Source: an uncultured Bacteroidales bacterium
Lineage (GTDB): Bacteria; Bacteroidota; Bacteroidia; Bacteroidales; Lentimicrobiaceae
Length of the DNA: 9,381 nucleotides
Assembly (NCBI GenBank): GCA_937864935.1
Contig: CALMDN010000013.1
Coordinates: 1 to 9,381, forward strand
Reading direction: 5' to 3'
Below, one piece after another: positions 1-5,475 of this stretch. Numbering within the stretch: position 1 is the first letter of the stretch; every line of letters begins with the position of its first letter. Under the pieces are notes generated by a model. The model made no database searches and was not told the DNA's origin. It saw only the letters and a list, made by a program, of their open reading frames with translations. A program made the position numbers and the translations under genes.

Positions 1-268
1 TCCCATAGATGCAGAGCTTGCTGAAACCTGCCGAAATGTCTCCGCCATGCTCTACCGAAAACTGAATTGCCGGGGCATCGTCAGATTTGACTACATTTTA
101 ACTCCTGAGAACCATTCAAACCCCGGCACGTTTTACTTCCTCGAAGTCAATACGGTGCCCGGTTTATCCGAAGCCAGCATTGTACCGCGTCAGGCTGCCA
201 GTGTGGGCATCAGTCTGAAACAGCTGTTTACCACAGTATTGACCGAAACGCTGGAGAACCACCGTTAA
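1..268 (+). CDS. ddl: D-alanine--D-alanine ligase, C-terminal part (partial)
   Basis: The frame is open from base 2, so the gene enters from the left; 88 residues are visible before the TAA. The segment is the end of the ATP-grasp catalytic domain. GIVRFDYIL carries the Asp of the RxDF-type motif, and FLEVNTVPGL carries the Glu and Asn that bind Mg2+ in this family. The following SEASIVPRQAASVGIS matches the Ser/Pro/Gly pattern that normally ends Ddl proteins. By family knowledge the enzyme joins two D-alanines in the cytoplasm, using ATP, to make the dipeptide for the peptidoglycan precursor. Family members are about 300-370 residues, so roughly three quarters lies outside the window. A D-Ala--D-Lac or other ATP-grasp ligase cannot be excluded, because the specificity-determining omega loop is upstream. 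No clear terminator follows the stop directly. Confidence 0.9.
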   Translation, partial: PIDAELAETCRNVSAMLYRKLNCRGIVRFDYILTPENHSNPGTFYFLEVNTVPGLSEASIVPRQAASVGISLKQLFTTVLTETLENHR

Positions 269-528
269 AAACTCCCTGAAAATAAGCAACTTTGCTTGTA
301 CCTTACAGAGGAAGCCGAAACAACTGTGTCAGGAAATCCGGGTCGTGGGCAGTCCGGGCTTTGTATGCATCATACAGGTAAATGCCCAAAGTGTGTGATT
401 CAATTCTGCATTTCTTCTCCCGGTAAAATTGCGTAAACGGAATAACCGTATTTTATCTGATTCTTTAAGAAGCCGGGATTGGTCACCGATCTTTCATAAG
501 CATCCTTTCCTTTTCATTCCCATCACCC

Positions 529-550
529 GGACCGTTAAGCGGCCATTTTT
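529..550 (+). terminator. Possible weak intrinsic terminator
   Basis: GG(A)CCG at 529-534 can pair with CGGCC at 540-544 around a TTAAG loop, with one bulged A, and is followed by ATTTTTG (T-run 546-550). The stem has only five pairs. It lies about 260 bases after the ligase stop, so it would end a long 3' tail or an unrecognised transcript. Low confidence. Confidence 0.3.
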
Positions 551-656
551 GTTACACCTCCCCTTCCAGTAGTCATTTTCATCTCAGTTTCCATGTCACT
601 TCACCGGGTCAGTCGTACAGTTCACCATTCCCGAATGATGCTTCACAGGGATTTGG

Positions 657-687
657 TTTCCCTGACCTGCAGGCTGTTATACATTTG
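657..687 (+). promoter_or_regulatory. Bacteroidota-type promoter for the 731 gene
   Basis: TACATTTG at 680-687 is an exact match to the Bacteroidota -7 box TAnnTTTG. A TTTC at 657-660 lies 19 bases upstream, where a TTTG-like -33 element is expected; a perfect TTTG at 652-655 is slightly too far away. Transcription would begin near 694, leaving a leader of about 37 A-rich bases before the ATG. Confidence 0.5.
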
Positions 688-730
688 CTTCATCAACAGA
701 AAACAGTAACAACCCAAAAAACAAAAAGCC

Positions 731-1063
731 ATGAAAAAACTGACCTTAGCAACCGCCGTTGCCCTGATGATGATCCTGAGTTTCACAGCCATTGCCGGTG
801 AAGAGAAAAAATCAGCCAGTCCCAATGTAAAAATCTTCCGCAACAATACCGAAAGTGTGGATGTATATGTGGCGAAACCCGCCGGTGAACTGCTTAAGAT
901 TGTCATTTACAGCGAATCGGGCACCCGTATGATGACCACCCGGGTAAAAAAACAATCAACCCGTTACATCCGCTATTACCTGAATGAACTTCCGAAAGGC
1001 AATTACAGGATTTCTGTGTTAAAAGACAATGAATCCATTGCTGACTTCAACCTCTCCATCTGA
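731..1063 (+). CDS. Small exported beta-rich protein, function unknown
   Basis: The 110-residue product begins with a clear Sec signal peptide (MKK, then a hydrophobic stretch to about residue 21, likely cut after AIA-22), so the mature protein is about 88 residues in the periplasm or outside. The rest alternates hydrophobic and polar residues in predicted beta strands. The run KIVIYSESGT, then YYLNELPKGNYRISVL, then FNLSI resembles the last strands of the small beta-sandwich seen in DUF3244 proteins and in T9SS C-terminal sorting domains (hydrophobic 'IY..sG', 'LPkGnY.isv'). Here the fold stands alone, without a cargo domain. It has its own promoter upstream and a strong terminator downstream, so it is probably a single-gene unit. 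The A-rich leader before the ATG fits Bacteroidota translation starts. The resemblance is by eye and no function is claimed. Confidence 0.75.
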   Translation: MKKLTLATAVALMMILSFTAIAGEEKKSASPNVKIFRNNTESVDVYVAKPAGELLKIVIYSESGTRMMTTRVKKQSTRYIRYYLNELPKGNYRISVLKDNESIADFNLSI

Positions 1064-1126
1064 ATTGTAAAACCTCAGGAAACCTTTGATGATGAAAGCA
1101 AGCAGTCACCACTTCCGCACTGAAAC

Positions 1127-1159
1127 TGAAAACGCCGGGATTCGTTCCGGCGCTTTTCA
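1127..1159 (+). terminator. Strong intrinsic terminator with UUCG tetraloop
   Basis: CGCCGGGA (1133-1140) pairs with TTCCGGCG (1145-1152), with one G-U pair, around a TTCG loop, and CTTTT follows. The flanking TGAAAA (1127-1132) can pair with TTTTCA (1154-1159) across one bulged C, so the element could work in both directions. It lies 64 bases after the stop of the 110-residue gene and ends that transcript. It also argues that the kinase gene does not start upstream of it. Confidence 0.85.
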
Positions 1160-1202
1160 GCTGCAGTATTCCGAAAGCAACGGACCTGCTTTGCTTATCC
1201 GC

Positions 1203-1235
1203 TTCACTGAAATAATCACCGATTTGCTACCTTTG
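1203..1235 (+). promoter_or_regulatory. Bacteroidota-type promoter for the kinase operon
   Basis: TACCTTTG at 1228-1235 is an exact TAnnTTTG -7 box. The upstream -33 region is poor (TTCA at 1203-1206, 21-base spacer). Transcription would begin near 1242, about 15 bases before the ATG at 1257 and well after the terminator at 1127-1159. Confidence 0.5.
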
Positions 1236-1256
1236 AGGACCGGCAGATACAACAAC

Positions 1257-2294
1257 ATGGTTAAAGGTATTGTTAACAGACTGATACCCAGATTACTTAT
1301 CCTGATTGCAGCCAGCTTTCCCCTGAAACTGTTGCTCGATCTGATCTTTCGTCTGTTCTACAGGAACCACGAGATCCTCAGGCCGGCAGAGGAGTACCTC
1401 GGTGCTGCCTTGCTGACCCTGTGTACGCTGGAAACGGTAAGGCTGATGAAAAAGCAGCTTGAACGCTTCCATCCATGGGAAAAAAGCCCCCTGCGCAGAC
1501 TGTTCATTGAAATTGCTATCGGTTCTTTTCTGATCACTTTTCTCATTGTCGCGATCAACCTCCCCCTCAAGATTTACCTCCTTGAGGTTCAGTTTATTCA
1601 GCTTTCCGATGAAATCATCACCACCCTTTATTACCTCTTTCTGTTCGCCCTGATCCCTGCGTTTGTTGAATTTGCGCTGTTTCTCCTCAAACGCTGGAGA
1701 GATGGCCTTGCCGAAATGGAAAGGTTCCGCAAGGAAAACGCAGAATATCGTTTCGAGACCCTCAGAACCCAGGTAAATCCGCATTTTCTGTTCAACAGCC
1801 TGAACACACTTTCTTCGCTGATGTATGAAGACCGCGACAAGGCGGCCGGTTTTATCCGCGACCTTTCCGATGTTTATCGTTATGTGCTGGATAACCGCAA
1901 CAAGGAGCTGATCCCGCTCAGCGATGAGCTTAAATTCATCCGTTCGTTTGTTTACCTCTATCAGCTGAGGTTCGACAACAAGCTGGAGGTTGTATTTGAT
2001 GTACCGGAAGATCAGAATGTCAGGCTGATTGCACCCATGACCCTACAACTGCTCATAGAGAATGCCGTGAAACACAACATTGTATCGGCCAGGAAACCAC
2101 TCACTATCCGCATTGACGCCACCGGAAGCGGATACATTGCTGTATCTAACAACCTTCAGAAGAAGACCAATGGCGTGGTGTCGTCGGGCATAGGGCTGGC
2201 CAACATCAGCAGCCGCTATGGCTTCCTCACCGACAAACCGGTGGAAGTGATCGAATCGGAAACAGAGTTTATCGTTAAAGTCCCGTTAATATGA
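1257..2294 (+). CDS. LytS-type membrane sensor histidine kinase
   Basis: The product has 345 residues with the chosen ATG. The N-terminus holds about four membrane segments (roughly residues 10-33, 46-62, 82-104, 121-144) with no sizeable extracytoplasmic domain. A charged helical linker (145-170) leads into the His_kinase family domain (PF06580): TQVNPHFLFNSLN carries the phospho-acceptor His176, and the ATPase part has the N-box LLIENAVKHN (Asn269) and G-box SGIGLANISSRYG (about 310-322). Such kinases phosphorylate a LytTR regulator, encoded here by the next gene with a 4-base ATGA overlap. The frame stays open back to an ATG at 1086, but that would add 57 residues of poor character and run through the terminator at 1127-1159. 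The ATG at 1257, just after a -7 box and directly before the first membrane segment, is preferred. The signal is unknown. Confidence 0.93.
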   Translation: MVKGIVNRLIPRLLILIAASFPLKLLLDLIFRLFYRNHEILRPAEEYLGAALLTLCTLETVRLMKKQLERFHPWEKSPLRRLFIEIAIGSFLITFLIVAINLPLKIYLLEVQFIQLSDEIITTLYYLFLFALIPAFVEFALFLLKRWRDGLAEMERFRKENAEYRFETLRTQVNPHFLFNSLNTLSSLMYEDRDKAAGFIRDLSDVYRYVLDNRNKELIPLSDELKFIRSFVYLYQLRFDNKLEVVFDVPEDQNVRLIAPMTLQLLIENAVKHNIVSARKPLTIRIDATGSGYIAVSNNLQKKTNGVVSSGIGLANISSRYGFLTDKPVEVIESETEFIVKVPLI

Positions 2295-3070
2295 ACGCTT
2301 TGAAAGTGCTGATCGTAGAGGACGAACCATTTGCCCAGCAGGAACTTAAACGCCTGTTAAAGGCAGTTCGAGGCGAAACCGTAGTTCTTGATTGTATTGA
2401 TTCGGTGGAAGATACCCTTCAGTGGCTGAATACCCACCCTTTGCCCGACCTGATTTTTCTTGACATTCAACTGTCAGACGGGCTGAGTTTCGATATCTTC
2501 CGGCAGAAAAAAATCCTTTGTCCGGTAATCTTTACCACAGCATTCGATGAATATGCGATTCAGGCATTTAAGGTCAACAGCATCGACTACCTGCTGAAGC
2601 CCGTGAAACAGGCTGATCTGGAAGCTGCACTGAGCAAGTTTGATCAGGTACGCGAAATGTATTCCTCCGGCAAACAACCTCCTTTTGACCTGAGCATGCT
2701 GGAGCAGTTGCTGTCGCCAGCCCGTAAGGAATTCAAATCCAGGTTTGTCGCCCGAATCGGCGATCAGTTCAGACACATACCGGTGGAGGAGATCGCCTGG
2801 TTTTATGCAGAAGACAATGTGGTTTTCCTGGTGACCAAAGCCAATAACCGCTACATCATAGAATACACCCTCGACCAGGTGAGCAGTCAGCTCGACCCGG
2901 CAAAATACTTCAGGTTAAACAGAAGTTACATAGCAGCCGTTCATTGTATCGGCAAAGTAAACAGGTATTTTAACGGCCGGCTGCTGACCGAACTTATTCC
3001 GGCGGCGCCCGAACAGGTGTTTGTCAGCAGGGCCAAAGCTCAGGAGTTTTTAAACTGGCTTGATCAATAA
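2291..3070 (+). CDS. LytTR-family response regulator
   Basis: This 259-residue protein has a receiver domain (about 1-120) with the acidic pair Glu10/Asp11, phospho-acceptor Asp58 in LIFLDIQL, Thr82/Thr83 in FTTAFDEYA and Lys103 in YLLKPV. A linker of about 30 residues leads to a LytTR DNA-binding domain (about 150-257) with the typical IPVEEIAWFYAEDN start and FRLNRSYIAAV motif. On phosphorylation by the overlapping kinase it should bind direct repeats upstream of target genes. Its length and domain order are normal for the family. The ATGA overlap implies translational coupling with the kinase. The adjacent lipoprotein gene starts 7 bases after its stop and is the nearest candidate for shared expression. 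Confidence 0.95.
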   Translation: MNALKVLIVEDEPFAQQELKRLLKAVRGETVVLDCIDSVEDTLQWLNTHPLPDLIFLDIQLSDGLSFDIFRQKKILCPVIFTTAFDEYAIQAFKVNSIDYLLKPVKQADLEAALSKFDQVREMYSSGKQPPFDLSMLEQLLSPARKEFKSRFVARIGDQFRHIPVEEIAWFYAEDNVVFLVTKANNRYIIEYTLDQVSSQLDPAKYFRLNRSYIAAVHCIGKVNRYFNGRLLTELIPAAPEQVFVSRAKAQEFLNWLDQ

Positions 3071-3077
3071 CTCACGA

Positions 3078-4097
3078 ATGAAAATGAATATGCTCTCTGA
3101 AACCAGACTTGTACCCGTGGCTTTATCGGCCCTTTTGCTGCTCAGCTCCTGCTACCGGCAGAAAATCGTTGTAGAGAATATACCCCTCAACACACCGGCA
3201 AACTCTGCCATTTACATAACCGGCAATTTCAACAACTGGGATCCCGGAGATGAACGCTTCCGTATGAACCGCGACTCAGCAGGGACTTTTTCCATCATGC
3301 TCCCCAGGGGCATCGGGAAACTCAGTTACAAATTCACACGGGGCGACTGGACAAGGGTTGAAAAGAATGAGTGCGGCTATGATATACAGAACCGTGAACT
3401 GGTTTATGGTGAAGAGGATGTAGTGATCAACCAGGTAGAATGCTGGGGAGATACCGAGCCGATGAACTGCACACAGACCGTGTTTGTTATCGCCGATTAT
3501 CCTGAAAATACGCCTGAGGATGCGCTTATCTATATGGCTTCAGAATACAATTTCTGGAACCCGGGAGATATCACCTATACCATGCAAAAGCACCCGAAAG
3601 GTTTCTATTTCAGGAATGTTGAAAAACAAGGGGAATGCATGGAGTTCAAATTCACCATGGGCGACTGGGCGTCGGTGGAAACTGACAGCAAACACCACGA
3701 TATTGAGAACCGCAGATATTGTTTTGATGACAGCGATACAGTTTTCCTTTCGGTGAAAGCATGGAAAACCCTGAATTACAGAAAACTCAGCAAGATCACC
3801 TTCATTCTTGATAAACTCCCGGCCTCGACCCGACCCGATGAAACCCTATTCATCGCCGGTGATTTTAACAACTGGGACCCCGGAAACCCCGATTATTCCT
3901 TCGGTCGCGATCAGAAAGGAAGACCAGTGATCACCATCACCACCGACAGGGAAACCCTGGAATACAAAATTACCCGTGGAAGCTGGAAAACGGTAGAAAC
4001 CATGCTTTCAGGGAAAGATGTCCCCAACAGGTTAAATATCAACCACAACAACGACACCATCCTGCTTAAGATTGATCAGTGGAAAGACAGAAGGTGA
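3078..4097 (+). CDS. Lipoprotein with three CBM20-like modules
   Basis: The 339-residue product starts with a lipoprotein signal: a basic end, a hydrophobic stretch and the lipobox LLSSC with Cys25 as lipidation site. The rest is three tandem modules resembling CBM20/glycogen-binding-type starch-binding domains. Each has a (N)FNNWDPGD-like motif, a K(F/I)T.G.W..VE motif and a D(I/V).NR motif. Four anchors recur exactly every 106 residues: Trp54/160/266, Trp91/197/303, Asp102/208/314 and Trp123/229/335. Module 2 is the most diverged (EYNFWNPGD; KFTMGDW). No catalytic domain is present. The protein should sit on a cell-envelope membrane and bind alpha-glucan or another glycan; ligand and side of the membrane are unknown. 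It lies 7 bases after the response regulator and probably shares its operon. A TTG at 3060 could extend it by six residues, but the ATG gives a normal signal peptide. ATGs at 3084 and 3090 are alternatives. Confidence 0.8.
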   Translation: MKMNMLSETRLVPVALSALLLLSSCYRQKIVVENIPLNTPANSAIYITGNFNNWDPGDERFRMNRDSAGTFSIMLPRGIGKLSYKFTRGDWTRVEKNECGYDIQNRELVYGEEDVVINQVECWGDTEPMNCTQTVFVIADYPENTPEDALIYMASEYNFWNPGDITYTMQKHPKGFYFRNVEKQGECMEFKFTMGDWASVETDSKHHDIENRRYCFDDSDTVFLSVKAWKTLNYRKLSKITFILDKLPASTRPDETLFIAGDFNNWDPGNPDYSFGRDQKGRPVITITTDRETLEYKITRGSWKTVETMLSGKDVPNRLNINHNNDTILLKIDQWKDRR

Positions 4098-4137
4098 ACT
4101 GGAATTGCAATAGATAATCCAGACACCCGGTGGATTT

Positions 4138-4173
4138 TGAACCGGTAAAAAACCCGGTTCACCGGTCGTTTTT
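4138..4173 (+). terminator. Intrinsic terminator of the kinase-regulator-lipoprotein operon
   Basis: TGAACCGG (4138-4145) pairs perfectly with CCGGTTCA (4154-4161) around TAAAAAAC. An outer CCGG (4127-4130) can also pair with CCGG 4162-4165 across a bulge. TCG and a run of five T (4169-4173) follow. It begins 40 bases after the lipoprotein stop and lies inside the upstream extension of the next open frame, which supports a later start for that gene. Confidence 0.75.
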
Positions 4174-4193
4174 ACCCACTCATCGTATTTCAC

Positions 4194-4224
4194 TTTTCCT
4201 GAGGATTCTTACAACCTATTTTTG
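4194..4224 (+). promoter_or_regulatory. Bacteroidota-type promoter for the DUF116/FAD pair
   Basis: TATTTTTG at 4217-4224 is an exact TAnnTTTG box, with TTTT/TTTC at 4194-4198 placed 18-19 bases upstream as a possible -33 element. Transcription would begin near 4231, about 13 bases before the ATG at 4244. Confidence 0.5.
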
Positions 4225-4243
4225 GCATCAAAATGATCATCAG

Positions 4244-5461
4244 ATGCCTGCGAATCAAATTCATACATCAGTCTATTCCCTTAGCGTCCATCCGGGTTCC
4301 GGCAATTACCGGGAAACCCTTGAAGCATTTGCAAGGTTTATGCGCTCAGAGATGGAAAACCGGCTGGGTTCATTCATCACTCATTTCATGAGTTTTCAGG
4401 AACAGCATGGTGAAGCATCAGGTGAAGACCGGGAAGTCTTTCTTTTTGAAGCCCTGATGCTGGGGGTTTTCTGGAACACATACGGCGGGTATGCTGCCGG
4501 TACGGGGAACAATGCCATCAGCCTGATGCAACAGACCGCGGCACTTCGGTCACGGGGTGGACTGAAACGCAAAACAGCCGAACTCCTGAGGGGTGCCCTG
4601 GCTTACCGATTGCTGGAGAAGCCTTCAGACCGGTCACGCTTTCTTTTTCCTGACCCGAAGGGACTGGCCCGGCTGATAGCCTGGATTAAGGCAACAGGGG
4701 AATTCCACCGCGAGGCTGCACGCATGGAAACCTGGAGAAATTTTCTGGAGCATATGGGCGATACCTATGCCTTTGTAACACTGAGTGTTTTCCGCGGATT
4801 CGCGAGATGGTTCAGCCATGAGAGCCTGCTTGTACTTGGCCCGTTTACTGAAGGGGTAACCCGGTTTGTGGCCGCTGCAGCCAACGCTTACCCGTTGCGT
4901 GAAGACAAGATATCGGTGCTCAGAAGCAGGACCGAGTACCACCTGAATATGCTCGGGGCCGACATCTACAACCGGGCAATGAAACCCATGTTTGACACTT
5001 GTGCCGGAAAGATCGTCCTTCTTCCTGCCTGCATGAAGCTCAACGGAGGTAAAAACTGCAAATCGGTCATCAGGCATGGTTCAGAAGTGTGTACCGGTTG
5101 TACATCTGCCTGCAGCATCAACGAGATCAGGAAACTGGGAAAAAAGCATAACTTCGGGGTTGAAATCATCCGCCATTCCTCGGCACTGACGGCAGGGAAA
5201 AGTTTTAAAAGATCAGGCACTGCCTTTGTTGGTGTTGCCTGTGCAGCAACGGTGATTGCCGGTGGACTGGAATTGCGCAAACACGCGGTACCTGCCCAGT
5301 GTGTGCTGCTCAACCACAGCGGATGCCGGCACTGGTGCAACAAACCGGTTGCGACATCTTTAAACATAGAAGAACTGATGCAAAGGCTGGGCATTGAAGC
5401 CGATCAAACAACGGTGCATGAGACAAAGTGTAATAAAAGTGAGGAAATCCTTGCTGCCTGA
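4244..5461 (+). CDS. DUF116-family cysteine-rich protein
   Basis: The 405-residue product has a mostly helical N-terminal part (about 20-250) without a recognised motif and a C-terminal part (about 253-396) that fits the DUF116 family (PF01976). Features seen there are LLPACMKLNGGKNC, then CTGCTSACSINEI with Cys283, Cys286 and Cys290, then FVGVACAATV with Cys333, and CVLLNHSGCRHWC with Cys353, Cys361 and Cys365. Eleven cysteines in about 145 residues, several closely spaced, suggest a metal or iron-sulfur site; that is inference. DUF116 has no established function. No signal peptide or membrane segment is evident, so a cytoplasmic location is likely. An open frame back to a GTG at 4130 would cross the terminator at 4138-4173, so the ATG at 4244 is preferred. 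The next gene begins 14 bases after the stop, indicating an operon with the FAD oxidoreductase. Confidence 0.8.
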   Translation: MPANQIHTSVYSLSVHPGSGNYRETLEAFARFMRSEMENRLGSFITHFMSFQEQHGEASGEDREVFLFEALMLGVFWNTYGGYAAGTGNNAISLMQQTAALRSRGGLKRKTAELLRGALAYRLLEKPSDRSRFLFPDPKGLARLIAWIKATGEFHREAARMETWRNFLEHMGDTYAFVTLSVFRGFARWFSHESLLVLGPFTEGVTRFVAAAANAYPLREDKISVLRSRTEYHLNMLGADIYNRAMKPMFDTCAGKIVLLPACMKLNGGKNCKSVIRHGSEVCTGCTSACSINEIRKLGKKHNFGVEIIRHSSALTAGKSFKRSGTAFVGVACAATVIAGGLELRKHAVPAQCVLLNHSGCRHWCNKPVATSLNIEELMQRLGIEADQTTVHETKCNKSEEILAA

Positions 5462-5475
5462 ATCTGAAAAAATCC

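Larger units (their letters stand above)
269..730. other. Long intergenic stretch without a convincing gene
   Basis: About 460 bases separate the ligase stop from the next gene, far more than most gaps in this window. All frames are broken by frequent stops. The only items seen are a weak hairpin just after the ligase (AAGCA/TGCTT, 284-297, no T-run), a short dyad GTATG-CAT-CATAC (363-375), a possible terminator (529-550) and the promoter of the next gene (657-687). An untranslated RNA or a decayed gene could lie here, but nothing in the sequence identifies one. Confidence 0.6.

Noticed and set aside
284..297. Hairpin just after the ligase stop as its terminator
   Set aside because: The stem has only five pairs, it is AT-rich, and no T-run follows.
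365..436. A 23-codon frame on the plus strand with cysteines spaced like a zinc ribbon (KCPKCVIQFC)
   Set aside because: It has no ribosome-binding context or promoter, and a frame this short with a few Cys codons is expected by chance.
1293..1784. A 163-codon minus-strand open frame opposite the kinase
   Set aside because: It is charged low-complexity sequence mirroring the kinase membrane region, with no family resemblance.
3060..3080. TTG start for the lipoprotein inside the response regulator gene
   Set aside because: An ATG at 3078 gives a standard lipoprotein signal peptide; the six extra residues add nothing recognisable.
3228..3890. The 318-base periodicity in the lipoprotein gene as a CRISPR or DNA repeat
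   Set aside because: The period is at protein level, in frame, and the DNA has diverged apart from short motif-coding stretches.
4634..5394. Two overlapping minus-strand frames opposite the DUF116 gene
   Set aside because: The plus strand has a clear cysteine-motif protein; the minus frames overlap each other and show no motifs.
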